NCBI RefSeq assembly: GCF_018263905.1
Contig: NZ_JAAFZU010000040.1
Span: forward strand, 1-64,000
From: Loktanella sp. SALINAS62
Lineage (GTDB): Bacteria > Pseudomonadota > Alphaproteobacteria > Rhodobacterales > Rhodobacteraceae
Reading direction: 5' to 3'
Length of the DNA: 64,000 nucleotides
The translations under genes were made by a program, and so were the position numbers. Positions 7,925 to 16,208 of the stretch are shown in pieces. The first letter of the stretch is position 1; each line of letters begins with the position of its first letter. Under the pieces are notes generated by a model. The model was not told where the DNA came from, made no database searches, and was given only the letters and a program-made list of their open reading frames with translations.

Positions 7925-8650
7925 CTAGTAACTGACAAATTCGTAGCCGTGCTTGCCAGCGTGATCAGTCCACTCGACGCCAACGCCGCGGACGGAACCT
8001 CTGGTCGGGCAGCCCTTGCTCGGGATCACCCAAACGGGCGCTTCATCTGATGATGCGCCTTGCCACGAAAAATCTCCCTGCGTTCCATAGCTGCCGAGCG
8101 AGATTGACCCCCATTCGCGGCATCCATCTTCGCGGGAATCGACATGCCGCCAACTGCGAACATCCCAAACTTTGATCGAGCGCACGAAGTCATAGATTGG
8201 GTCGGATATGTCTAAGTCGGACCCCTGCCCTGCGACCAGTTGCAGGATCGACGCTGCATCTGGCCGATACTCTGGATCGCGGAACACGGCGGGGTTGGGC
8301 GTAAGCGTTGCCTCCTGACTTCCGGTCGGGATGGACTGCATAGGAAGCTGGGCGTCAGGAAAGGTGACTTCATAGAGCCGCTGCATGGGGCTGGTGGGTT
8401 CTCCTTCGTAAGAGGCCCCCATCGGACAGCGCCATATCTGGAGCGGCGGTTCAATCGGCCAAGGCGTCACCCGCCGGATGAAGGTGGCATATGCCAATGT
8501 GCATTCGGCAGACTTAGGCCAGCCGCCAGCCAGACATAACAGGATGGCGCAGTCCACGTTGAGCGCCGCGTTCGCTTCACGCGGTGCGTTAAAGATCGCT
8601 GCGGCTGCAGCAGCCGCCGTAAGTGATGTTGATCTCAGAAATTTCAGCAT
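7925..8650 (-). CDS. Secreted protein with TrbM-like Cys motif
   Basis: 241 residues. Signal peptide ~1-28 (MLKFLRSTSLTAAAAAAAIF, cleavage after ANA). The mature N-terminus reads DCAILLCLAGGWPKSAECTL, resembling the cysteine motif 'ILCLAGG..P..C' of TrbM-type conjugation proteins, and WRCPMG provides another cysteine. The remainder, with several Cys and Trp, is not recognised. Such proteins are often encoded beside VirB operons on alphaproteobacterial plasmids, so an envelope role in conjugation is inferred. An unusual inverted repeat (8666-8703), sharing a 14-base word with the VirB operon leader, lies just upstream. Confidence 0.7.
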   Translation of the reverse strand: MLKFLRSTSLTAAAAAAAIFNAPREANAALNVDCAILLCLAGGWPKSAECTLAYATFIRRVTPWPIEPPLQIWRCPMGASYEGEPTSPMQRLYEVTFPDAQLPMQSIPTGSQEATLTPNPAVFRDPEYRPDAASILQLVAGQGSDLDISDPIYDFVRSIKVWDVRSWRHVDSREDGCREWGSISLGSYGTQGDFSWQGASSDEAPVWVIPSKGCPTRGSVRGVGVEWTDHAGKHGYEFVSY

Positions 8651-8665
8651 GTCAGTCGCTCTCGC

Positions 8666-8703
8666 GTAACGTTATAGGATTGCGTGTTACCCTATAAAGT
8701 TAC
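8666..8703. promoter_or_regulatory. Inverted repeat operator upstream of the TrbM-like gene
   Basis: GTAACGTTATAGG (8666-8678) and CCTATAAAGTTAC (8691-8703) are inverted arms with one mismatch around a 12-base spacer, about 15-50 bases before the ATG at 8650. The left arm and spacer contain TTATAGGATTGCGT (8672-8685), which recurs as TTATAGGCTTGCGT at 12012-12025 before the transfer operon. This is a candidate binding site for a common regulator. Confidence 0.55.
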
Positions 8704-8756
8704 TTAAAGCCAAGCCCGATCTCTTGGCAACGCCATAAGAGCCGACTTTGGTGCGT

Positions 8757-9785
8757 TTACCGCCCGTTTCCCGTCAGTAGGCGGGTAACGCTGAAGCCGG
8801 CCCACATGATCTGAGGCGGAAGTGACAGTGAATAATGACCGCAGTTCAGCTCCAAAACGCGGTGCCGTGCGCCTGAACCCTTCAACTGCGCCACAAGCTG
8901 ATGCGATAGTTCTGGCAAAACTACCGTGTCCCGCTTCGCTAGGACGATTTGAAGATCGAGGTCAGGTCGCGCCAGCTTTCCCGCATAGTTCTCCAGATTG
9001 AGGGGACTCCAAGCGCGGCGGAGTTGCGGCAGGTCAATTTCGTGTTCTAGGCTGGCCCTGATATGTTGGGTGGCCCGCCCTGTCCAAACCATATCAGCCA
9101 GGCTTCCTGCTGTGAGGAACAACGCCGCCTTCTTCACGGTCTGATCGTGGGCCGCCACCAATCCGGCCACCCAAGATCCAAGACTCATGCCGAGGACCGA
9201 GACTTGTCCGTAGCCTTCGTTTTTCAGAATCTGGACCAACTTTCGCCCGTCCAAAACGGCCTGCCGCATGGATCGAATAGTGCGGCCCAGGTTAGGGCTT
9301 AGCATGTCGTCAGCGTGTGATGCGGCCGGTCGGCTGCGTTCAAGGTGATAAGGCATCGCGATCTGCACGACCGTAAAGCCTTGGCTTGAGAAAAACCTTG
9401 CGATCTGACGCGACCGCGAACTTGCGTTCCAATGGTGGAAGATCACCAGTGCATGATCGTTCGAACGGCTTTCTGTCACCTGCGCACGGACGATGTCGTT
9501 GGGGTCTGTTTTATTCAAAATTGGCGATTGAAATTCGATCCATCCGTCTTGTCGGTCATAGACACGATTGGACTCAGAAGGTGCATGAAAGAAGATTGGA
9601 TCAGCCACGGCCCTGTCTGCCAGTGCACAGAAGTCGGCTATGTTTGCAGCGCGGTCTGCGGCTGGAAAAGCGAGCTGCGCATCGAGGGTGAGTATCGTCG
9701 GTTGTTTCGCCGCGTCGCCGCGTTGCGCCCGTTGTTCGTCCCAGCGATCAAGCCATTTATGATACAACGCCGTTGTCTCCTTCAT
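8757..9785 (-). CDS. Alpha/beta hydrolase
   Basis: About 342 residues from the ATG at 9785 (MKETTALYHKWLDRWDEQRA); in-frame starts at 9827 or 9803 would lengthen it slightly. The nucleophile elbow is GMSLGSW (serine in G-x-S-x-G), preceded by strand YGQVSVL and, earlier, HALVIFHHWN, which is the oxyanion-hole strand. LNCGHYSLSL near the C-terminus supplies the catalytic histidine. No signal peptide, so cytosolic. Its start lies inside the 3' end of the upstream membrane-protein gene (stop 9757-9759), implying translational coupling and a shared job. Substrate unknown; it is more like lipase/acyl-hydrolases than proteases. Confidence 0.85.
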   Translation of the reverse strand: MKETTALYHKWLDRWDEQRAQRGDAAKQPTILTLDAQLAFPAADRAANIADFCALADRAVADPIFFHAPSESNRVYDRQDGWIEFQSPILNKTDPNDIVRAQVTESRSNDHALVIFHHWNASSRSRQIARFFSSQGFTVVQIAMPYHLERSRPAASHADDMLSPNLGRTIRSMRQAVLDGRKLVQILKNEGYGQVSVLGMSLGSWVAGLVAAHDQTVKKAALFLTAGSLADMVWTGRATQHIRASLEHEIDLPQLRRAWSPLNLENYAGKLARPDLDLQIVLAKRDTVVLPELSHQLVAQLKGSGARHRVLELNCGHYSLSLPPQIMWAGFSVTRLLTGNGR

Positions 9786-11340
9786 CCGCCGGCTTTCGCG
9801 ATCCATAGCCCGGATCAACCAGCCCAAAGACCGAAATCAAGATCGCGGTCCATATCAAAATTGAGAAACCATTGAACGCTCCGATAGAAACATAGGCCAC
9901 GACCAGTATCAAAATCGCCGCTATCATCTTAGATAAACCAGCGTTGGGTCCACTGTCGGGGCCAACGCGAAATAGCGTGTAGAAAAAAGGAACGATGGTT
10001 GCCAAGCCAATGATCAGGCTTGTGTATTGTGTTGGCGAAATATAATTTTTCGCAGAGAATGACTCGCCGTGCTGAAGCAAAACCAAAAATGTATCATCAG
10101 CTAACCAGCCTGGAACGCTTGTGCTGTCTGTCACCAGATAGCCCGCTTCCAGCTTCATACAGATTGCCACAAAAAGCCCCATAAGGGTGCATCGGAAGAC
10201 GCCCCGCACGATCCTGTCGCTGATGGATGCGGTACGGTTGGATGCGTCTGGGCTATGGTCGTCTTTATTTTCTTGCGCAATCTCCCAAAAGTCATGGGAC
10301 ACGGTGTAGAGCAAAATAAGTCCGACGAAGAAAAGGTAGAAGCAAAGGCTCATGTAAAGATAGGCGACGCCTGTAAACACGGCTTCCTGCCCGACCGATA
10401 TGACGTCCGGCCGCTCTATCCCGACCGATCCCCAGTCGATCGGATGATCGCTGCTGCCGTCCATCAAGGGTATCAATCGGACGCTGACCCACTGAAAGAT
10501 GCCTGCGAAACCCACGCATATGATGAAAACAGCCCAATATGTGTAGCGTGACGCCTCGACCTTCCTCATCCAGCCTACATCGGTCTCTGCGCCACGACAG
10601 TTGTCCAGATGCAGTGGTCGTCCCTCGTTTTTCCAGTAGGCCAATAATTCTACGGCAAATCCGAAAAACAGCGGCAGAAAAACCATAAAGAGGAGCGTCC
10701 AGTTCGGGGCCCACAGGAACCCAACCTGCTTGATGATGCCGTCGTCCCGCGCGTACGTGATGCTGTGGATGCCCACGAAAACAGACACAAAGCCCAACGC
10801 GACGGCGCCGGCAAAAACCGATGATGGGAGGTCAAGATAAGACCCATTGCCGAAAATAGTCTCGGACTGGCGAGCAAGACTGAACCGTCGCGGTCGATTA
10901 TTTTCAAGTTCCAGACGCGCCGCGTCCGGTTCGAGGATCGCGCTCTCATCAGCGACAAAGGGCGGTTCCTCTATACTTCGGCGCTGTCTGCGTTTCGCGG
11001 TCAACCGAGATTGCGAGGCGCTCAGTTCGGCTTGCCATGCGCTTGTCGCCCCGGGGTCGCCGCAGCCCAATATCCTAGCAAGCCAGCGGATATTTTCAGA
11101 ACTGATCCCCTTATCGTTATCCTGAAACCAGAGCTGCACGGTCCGAAGATCGATGCCTGCACGGTTGGCGTCGATTTGTGAGATTGCCTCGGCAAGAAGA
11201 TCAGGCGTCCACGGACCTTGAGGAAAACCGTTTGCGTCAGCAGGTCGCCCTGCGCCAGCAGCGGCAAGGTGCCTAAACAAAGTTTTGAAATCTTCATTTT
11301 CACCGCTTGGAGCGACAAAATACTTTCCTTTCACCACCAA
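9757..11340 (-). CDS. RcgA-like protein: N-terminal DNA-binding-like domain plus polytopic membrane domain
   Basis: 527 residues starting from a TTG at 11340 (GTG at 11337/11334 also possible; AAAGG lies ~10 bases upstream). Residues ~1-105 are soluble and look like a helix-turn-helix module (DLRTVQLWFQDNDKGISSEN, then IRWLARILGCGDP). From ~170 onward there are about seven or eight hydrophobic segments (for example NWTLLFMVFLPLFFGFAVEL and TGVAYLYMSLCFYLFFVGLI). I recall such proteins named RcgA in rhizobial conjugation-regulation work, but cannot confirm it here. It overlaps the downstream hydrolase gene and diverges from the plus-strand genes that lead into the VirB operon, a position that suits a transfer regulator or sensor. 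Confidence 0.8.
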   Translation of the reverse strand: MVVKGKYFVAPSGENEDFKTLFRHLAAAGAGRPADANGFPQGPWTPDLLAEAISQIDANRAGIDLRTVQLWFQDNDKGISSENIRWLARILGCGDPGATSAWQAELSASQSRLTAKRRQRRSIEEPPFVADESAILEPDAARLELENNRPRRFSLARQSETIFGNGSYLDLPSSVFAGAVALGFVSVFVGIHSITYARDDGIIKQVGFLWAPNWTLLFMVFLPLFFGFAVELLAYWKNEGRPLHLDNCRGAETDVGWMRKVEASRYTYWAVFIICVGFAGIFQWVSVRLIPLMDGSSDHPIDWGSVGIERPDVISVGQEAVFTGVAYLYMSLCFYLFFVGLILLYTVSHDFWEIAQENKDDHSPDASNRTASISDRIVRGVFRCTLMGLFVAICMKLEAGYLVTDSTSVPGWLADDTFLVLLQHGESFSAKNYISPTQYTSLIIGLATIVPFFYTLFRVGPDSGPNAGLSKMIAAILILVVAYVSIGAFNGFSILIWTAILISVFGLVDPGYGSRKPADEGDNGVVS

Positions 11341-11504
11341 CGGCTTAAGACCTTTCGTTTCGCTCGTTTTCGTTCATGCTTCGTTAACCTTCGTATCATG
11401 ACGTGCTGTCCCTCACCATCGCAGTACAACCACAGGGCGAAATACCGCCTCTGGCCGGAACGTGCAGCGTTCTTGTCTATCAATGTCTATGGGGGACAAA
11501 AAAT

Positions 11505-11705
11505 ATGGGAAAACATCTTGGCAGCAAAGCTTTCGGTGGTGACGATACGATGGGTCTTCTTGTCGAAAGCGAACACGCCCGCGCGATCAAGCGCGTCCTT
11601 GATGCAAGGTCGCGCGATGTCGTTGGGTGGCTTTACGAGTGGGGCACAGGGGACCTGTCGATCATGTGGAAGGGCGAACGATGCGATGATGTGATCTACG
11701 AATGA
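11505..11705 (+). CDS. Small conserved-looking protein upstream of the transfer operon
   Basis: 66 residues: MGKHLGSKAFGGDDTMGLLV, then ESEHARAIKRVLDARSRDVV and WLYEWGTGDLSIMWKGERCD. GGGGGAC lies about 8 bases before the ATG at 11505. An upstream in-frame start at 11403 would precede a non-protein-like stretch. No family recognised. It is the first plus-strand gene after the divergent RcgA-like gene and may belong to the regulatory set of small genes that often precede VirB operons in rhizobial and roseobacter plasmids. Confidence 0.6.
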   Translation: MGKHLGSKAFGGDDTMGLLVESEHARAIKRVLDARSRDVVGWLYEWGTGDLSIMWKGERCDDVIYE

Positions 11706-12099
11706 CAATCGCCCCTTGCCCGACCGTGTAAACAGCCTCCCGATAGCCATTCCGGCTGTCAGGGGGGTGCCGGTCTCAAGAAACCGATCGGGCTTCTGGA
11801 CTGCCTTTCCGGTAGGGTGGCTCCCAACGACCAAGGTGGTCGAGTGCTCCGTGCTGTATGAGCAGAGATCGCGGCAATCATCAGAGACGATGTGCGGCCA
11901 ATGAGCATCGTCGGACCTGGCGACACGCCCGGAAATCAACCAAATATCTTTAATTTTGCCGCTCTGCGGCATATTGATGCCCGAGTTCGGGCGTAGCTGC
12001 AAAATGTAATCTTATAGGCTTGCGTCCAATAATATAAATATGTAGGAGTAAGGCACCCGTGAAGGGTGCCGGTACCTGTCTATTGAAAGGACCGCCGGC
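11706..12099. promoter_or_regulatory. Leader region of the VirB operon
   Basis: About 390 bases without a clear gene. It contains TTATAGGCTTGCGT (12012-12025), nearly identical to part of the operator-like repeat at 8672-8685, followed by AT-rich sequence (AATATAAATATG) and a perfect hairpin GGCACCC-GTGAA-GGGTGCC (12052-12070) 30 bases before the next start. These are the likely control elements of the transfer operon. Confidence 0.5.
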
Positions 12100-12468
12100 T
12101 TGGACAGCGAACTAGATAAAGAAGCGCCGAATGTGGTTACAGAACCCGGGTTCCGCCATCTCCTGGCAAATGGCTATCAAGCCGAGGTCGTATGCAAAGC
12201 CGAAGCGTATCGTAAGGCGTCGGTCTGGTATGGCGAGTGGATTGTGCGCGTCATCAATGACCAACAGACCATCGAGAAAGTCCTTGTCACATCGCCGCGA
12301 CGCGTTGGGACCATTGACGAGGTCAAAGTTCGGACATTCAAAACGATCAACGGACTGGTGTCTTTCATGCACGAAATGGGACTTTCGCATCTGGACGTCC
12401 CGTTCCAACGCGGGGGCCGATCACGTCAATCGCTTCCTGTTGACTCTAAGGATACCCGCGACAGCTAA
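12100..12468 (+). CDS. Hypothetical protein at the head of the VirB operon
   Basis: 122 residues from a TTG at 12100, with AAAGGA (12086-12091) at good distance. The sequence is soluble and mixed alpha/beta (YGEWIVRVINDQQTIEKVLV, then KTINGLVSFMHEMGLSHLDV). Family not recognised. It overlaps the probable start of the first lytic transglycosylase gene (TTG 12440), so it is translationally coupled to the VirB operon. A regulatory or accessory transfer role is inferred from position only. Confidence 0.7.
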   Translation: MDSELDKEAPNVVTEPGFRHLLANGYQAEVVCKAEAYRKASVWYGEWIVRVINDQQTIEKVLVTSPRRVGTIDEVKVRTFKTINGLVSFMHEMGLSHLDVPFQRGGRSRQSLPVDSKDTRDS

Positions 12469-13126
12469 CCTGCAGCGTCATTGCCTGATTGCCTGTTTCC
12501 TACTGACATTCACCAGCCCGGCGCTGGCGGATAGTGCTTGGGGCGGTATTGGGGGCGGTTGGAAAACCATCGGCGGCGAACCAGACGCGCAACACACAAT
12601 CTCAACATCAAATGCCCCGGTCTCCGTCATCGGTGCATCGCCAGAGGGGCAAGTTCTGCCTGCGGCGTTGGCCGCTGTCCCGGCCGGGGCAGGCACGAAC
12701 CGCGCCTTGGCGCGGTCAGTCGCATCGCGCTATGCCTCGCATCCCATCGTCAAAGCGGCCGGGATCGACCCGCGCGAGTTCATCATTTTCTTTGACGTGA
12801 TGATCCAGACCGAAAGCGGTTTTAACGACCGCGCCCGCAGCCCTGTCGGTGCAATCGGTCTGGCGCAGCTCATGCCGGGAACCGCCCGAATGCTGGGTGT
12901 CGATCCATATGAAAAGTCCCAGAACCTTGACGGCGGTGCACGGTACCTGATCGCCCAGATCGCAGAATTTGGAACGCTCTCGCTGGCCGTGGCGGCTTAC
13001 AACGCAGGCCCCGGCGCGGTGCGGACCTACAAAGGCGTCCCCCCTTACCGGGAGACCGAACGGCATGTCTCGAAAGTCATGTCCAACTACGAGCGCCAGT
13101 GGCGGCGTATTTCCTCACAGGAGTAA
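12440..13126 (+). CDS. virB1: VirB1-like lytic transglycosylase
   Basis: About 228 residues if started at TTG 12440; a CTG at 12470 is another possibility, since there is no ATG before the signal peptide (HCLIACFLLTFTSPALA, cleavage before DS). The SLT domain begins near residue 100, with the catalytic glutamate E125 in IQTESGFNDRARSP, then [30 protein letters not shown] and [12 protein letters not shown], all hallmark motifs. It would cut peptidoglycan locally so the secretion channel can be built. First core gene of the type IV secretion operon; its stop is followed within a few bases by virB2. Confidence 0.9.
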   Translation: MTLRIPATANLQRHCLIACFLLTFTSPALADSAWGGIGGGWKTIGGEPDAQHTISTSNAPVSVIGASPEGQVLPAALAAVPAGAGTNRALARSVASRYASHPIVKAAGIDPREFIIFFDVMIQTESGFNDRARSPVGAIGLAQLMPGTARMLGVDPYEKSQNLDGGARYLIAQIAEFGTLSLAVAAYNAGPGAVRTYKGVPPYRETERHVSKVMSNYERQWRRISSQE

Positions 13127-13131
13127 TCACC

Positions 13132-13437
13132 TTGAACATGAATGCCTACCGGGCGGGCGCGCTTTGCGCCAGCGCCCTGATCCTTTGCGCCTATGGCACA
13201 GATCTTTCGGCGCAGGATATCGACTTCACGAAGGCCGAAGATGCGGGCAACCAAGTCGTTGCCTTCATGCGCGGCCCGCTTGCGACCATCGCGTTCGTGA
13301 TCGCGCTGGCGGCTGCGGGCTTCATGGCCGCGATGAACCGCATTAGCTGGGCGTGGCCCGGTGCCGTGATCCTCGGTGCTGTGCTGGTGTTCGGCGGTCC
13401 CGCGTTTGTCGATAGCCTCCGGTCGATCCTGTCGTAA
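13132..13437 (+). CDS. virB2: VirB2-like major pilin
   Basis: 101 residues from a TTG at 13132 (CAGGAG 7 bases upstream); ATG 13138 is six bases further. A signal-like segment (GALCASALILCAYGTDLSAQ) is followed by two hydrophobic helices (MRGPLATIAFVIALAAAGFM and AVILGAVLVFGGPAFV) joined by a short polar loop, the VirB2 pilin pattern. The mature subunit inserts in the inner membrane and assembles the transfer pilus. The last base of its stop is the first base of the virB3 start, indicating tight coupling. Confidence 0.9.
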   Translation: MNMNAYRAGALCASALILCAYGTDLSAQDIDFTKAEDAGNQVVAFMRGPLATIAFVIALAAAGFMAAMNRISWAWPGAVILGAVLVFGGPAFVDSLRSILS

Positions 13438-13730
13438 TGGAAGAAACTGTCGTCATAAAAGGGCTGACCCGGCAGGCCAAAATGGCTGGCCTGCCCCTGC
13501 CCTACTTCATGGCGGTGGTCGGCCTGACCGTGCTGCCGTTCATGGTCACGAAGGTGCTGCTGTGGCTGCCAACCTTCGCGATCTGGTATTTCGGCGCACG
13601 ATCCATCACCGCGATCAATCCCAACGGCCACCGCGTGATTGCCATGCGGTTGCGTCATTTGCCGCAGAGTTTTGGCCGCACCCCTATCCGTTTCCAACGC
13701 TCCACAAAGGGCCGTGCATCCAATGTATGA
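13437..13730 (+). CDS. virB3: VirB3-like inner-membrane protein
   Basis: 97 residues: KGLTRQAKMAGLPLPYFMAV opens the protein and one or two membrane helices follow (VVGLTVLPFMVTKVLLWLPT). This is the VirB3 pattern 'LTRP....G.p...f'. It works in the inner membrane with VirB4 in pilus assembly. Overlaps virB2 by one base and virB4 by eight. Confidence 0.9.
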   Translation: MEETVVIKGLTRQAKMAGLPLPYFMAVVGLTVLPFMVTKVLLWLPTFAIWYFGARSITAINPNGHRVIAMRLRHLPQSFGRTPIRFQRSTKGRASNV

Positions 13731-16056
13731 ACTTTATCGCAATATGCCCTACGGGGTCGAATTTGACGACACGACCATGATCCTGCGCGACGGCTCGGTC
13801 TGCGCTGCGTTCGACGTGAGTGGCATTGATGCGGACACGTCGGATTCTTCCGACGTGCTGGACCTGCGCGTCCGCGTGTCCCAGATCCTCAATGGTCTGG
13901 ACGAAAGTTTCAGCTTCTTCATCCACCGCTTTCGGCGCGATGTGCAGATCAGCGGCTACACCAAGCCGGTGCATCCCTTCGCCCGTGCGGTCGATGATGC
14001 GTGGTTCGACGGGTTGAACGCCAGCCAGCCGAAAGAGGCCGTGATCGTCCTGACGATTGTGCGGGCGAATAATAACGCGCTGCGGGTACCGCTTCTGGGC
14101 AAAGCTCTCAAGCGGGTCGGCCGGAAAAATCTGGCGGAACTGGCCAGGTCGCTTTCTGAACTGACGTCCGTGTTTGCCGACGCTTTGAACGTCACCCTGT
14201 CACCGCTGTCTATCTCTGACGGCGCGTTCGGGTCGGCCATGGCGGTGCTGAACTTCCAGCCCTACACGCCCATGCGCCGTGGTCTTATGACGCTTGTAGC
14301 GCAAGACGTGAGCGACGTGTCGCTGGAATTTGGTCTGGACGGCATTGTCGATGTGAACGACGGCGAAGCGGTCGCGGCGGTTGTCAGCGTCAAGGAAAAC
14401 CCGACGGCCACGACGCCCGGCGCTCTCGATGCCTTGGGTGCGTTGGACGACGTTGTTGTGGTGCATAGCTATGCACCGATCCACCGCGATAACATTGTAG
14501 AACAAGCCCGCACCCGCATCCTTCAGATGCAGGCCAGCAACGACCTGGCACAACGTGTGGAAAATCAGCTTTTTGAGGCCGTAGACCGGATCGAGTCGGG
14601 CGAACTCGGTGTAGGCGAGTATCGCCTGACGATCCTCGTCCGCGCACCCGACCGCAAAGAGCTCGACGCCCGGATGTCTGATGTCATGAGCATTTGCCAG
14701 CGGGCCGGGTTTCGGATGCTGCGCGACCGGGCGGCGACGGCCACTGAACTTCTGTCCTGCCACCCCGGCAACGGTCACATGACGGCAAGGTCGTCTTATG
14801 TGACCTCGGAAACCTTTGCCGATCTGGCGAGCCTGCACGGCGCTGACATTGGCGCGGGCGTTGGTGAAGTGCCTTGGAACGAACCGATCACGGTTCTGGA
14901 AACCGAACGCGGCACACCCTACCGCTTCAACCTGCACCCGCGCGGTCTGCCTGATGCCGAACCGACGAACGGCCACACCCTCGTTCTGGGGCCGTCGAAC
15001 GGCGGCAAGACGACCACCACCCTGTTCCTCGCGGCGCAAGCTCTGCGGCACGGCGGGCGGCTGATCGCACTGGACAAGGACCGGGCGATGGAAATGCCGA
15101 TCCGCGCGATGGGCGGCACCTATGCCGCGGTGAAGGTGGGCGAGCCGACCGGCCTCAATCCCCTGCTGACCGAAACCGGCCCGCGTGGTGAAGCATGGCT
15201 TCTCGGCTGGTTCTCGGCCCTGCTGGAAAATACCGGCAAGCCCCTGACGCCGACACAAAGCCAAGCCCTCAAAAGCGCCATTCGCCAGAACGCCTCCGCG
15301 CCTGACAGCCTCAAGAATTTCTCGCAATTCGTGTCGCTGATCGGTGACGCCGACGACGGCAACGACCTCGCCCTGCGGGTCCGCGAGTGGGGGCCTGACG
15401 GGCGCTATTCGTGGGTCTTTGGTGAAAGTGACGATGTGCTGGTCAACTTTGGGGCCAACGATGTGACAGCCCTCGATCTGACGGAAGTGCTGGCGGCAGG
15501 GACCGAACGCACGGCCATTCTGGCCTACCTGTTCCGCGCCCTCGAAATGGTCATGGAAGAAAAGCGGCCGATGGTGCTGGTGGTCGATGAAGCGTGGCAG
15601 GTTCTCGATGATCCCTACTTCGCGATCGAGATGAAAAAATGGCTCGTCACGGCACGGAAAATGAACGTGGTCGTGGTGATGCTCACGCAGTTCCCATCAC
15701 AGATTCAGCAATCGGCAGCGAAGTCGATCCTCGAAGGTCTGCCGAACCAACTGATCTTTCCGAACCATCGCGCCGAACCCAACCACTATGACGGCATGTC
15801 CATGTCGGACGGTGAGCTGTCCTTCATCCTCTCCAAGTCGTTGCAGGGCCGCAAGGCGCTGCATCGCACGGATACCGGATCGACCATCCTCGATGTGGAC
15901 CTGGGGCGGCTCGGCCCGCTGCTGACCGTGCTGGGTGGCGGACGGTCGGGGTCTGCCCGGTTTGGCGACGACTACCGCGACTGTCCTGACTTCTGGCGTG
16001 ACCAGAACACCTCCGATGATCTTGAAACCTCCCTTGAAAGGCTCGCTCATGTCTAA
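13723..16056 (+). CDS. virB4: VirB4-like secretion ATPase
   Basis: 777 residues from ATG 13723, inside the end of virB3. An N-terminal CagE/TrbE domain is followed by a RecA-like ATPase domain: Walker A in LVLGPSNGGKTTTTLFLAAQ (around residue 425) and Walker B in PMVLVVDEAWQVLDD (around 620), then a MLTQFPSQIQ segment near the arginine-finger region. It hydrolyses ATP at the inner-membrane base of the channel to drive pilus assembly and transport. Full normal length. A long antisense open frame (14200-15327) is a codon-bias shadow, not a gene. Confidence 0.95.
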   Translation: MYELYRNMPYGVEFDDTTMILRDGSVCAAFDVSGIDADTSDSSDVLDLRVRVSQILNGLDESFSFFIHRFRRDVQISGYTKPVHPFARAVDDAWFDGLNASQPKEAVIVLTIVRANNNALRVPLLGKALKRVGRKNLAELARSLSELTSVFADALNVTLSPLSISDGAFGSAMAVLNFQPYTPMRRGLMTLVAQDVSDVSLEFGLDGIVDVNDGEAVAAVVSVKENPTATTPGALDALGALDDVVVVHSYAPIHRDNIVEQARTRILQMQASNDLAQRVENQLFEAVDRIESGELGVGEYRLTILVRAPDRKELDARMSDVMSICQRAGFRMLRDRAATATELLSCHPGNGHMTARSSYVTSETFADLASLHGADIGAGVGEVPWNEPITVLETERGTPYRFNLHPRGLPDAEPTNGHTLVLGPSNGGKTTTTLFLAAQALRHGGRLIALDKDRAMEMPIRAMGGTYAAVKVGEPTGLNPLLTETGPRGEAWLLGWFSALLENTGKPLTPTQSQALKSAIRQNASAPDSLKNFSQFVSLIGDADDGNDLALRVREWGPDGRYSWVFGESDDVLVNFGANDVTALDLTEVLAAGTERTAILAYLFRALEMVMEEKRPMVLVVDEAWQVLDDPYFAIEMKKWLVTARKMNVVVVMLTQFPSQIQQSAAKSILEGLPNQLIFPNHRAEPNHYDGMSMSDGELSFILSKSLQGRKALHRTDTGSTILDVDLGRLGPLLTVLGGGRSGSARFGDDYRDCPDFWRDQNTSDDLETSLERLAHV

Positions 16057-16207
16057 GGCAATCTTGGCTTTACTCCTTCTGTCCAGTCTCTCGGCTTGTG
16101 CAGAAAATCAGGGCCGTCAGACAAACTGCTGGTCCTCGAACGCGCTAGCATTTGCCGCGTCTGACGCTCCGACCGCAGCTTGTGATTGGACCCCCATCGG
16201 TGAGTAA
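16049..16207 (+). CDS. Small lipoprotein, VirB7-like
   Basis: 52 residues: [20 protein letters not shown], a lipoprotein signal with lipobox LSAC. The mature part has two further cysteines (NCWSS and AACDW). AAAGG sits 7 bases before the ATG, and the start overlaps the virB4 stop. In VirB systems the outer-membrane lipoprotein VirB7 pairs with VirB9; size, lipobox and place in the operon fit that role, though sequence identity to known VirB7 is not obvious. Confidence 0.75.
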   Translation: MSKAILALLLLSSLSACAENQGRQTNCWSSNALAFAASDAPTAACDWTPIGE

Positions 16208-16208
16208 A

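Noticed and set aside
11487-12002. 171-codon minus-strand frame in the VirB operon leader
   Set aside because: It covers the small plus-strand gene and regulatory elements, has no ribosome site, and its translation has no recognised motif.
14200-15327. 375-codon open frame antisense to virB4
   Set aside because: It lies entirely opposite a well-supported virB4 with GC-rich third positions; its translation is Arg/Gly/His-rich with no family resemblance and no ribosome site.
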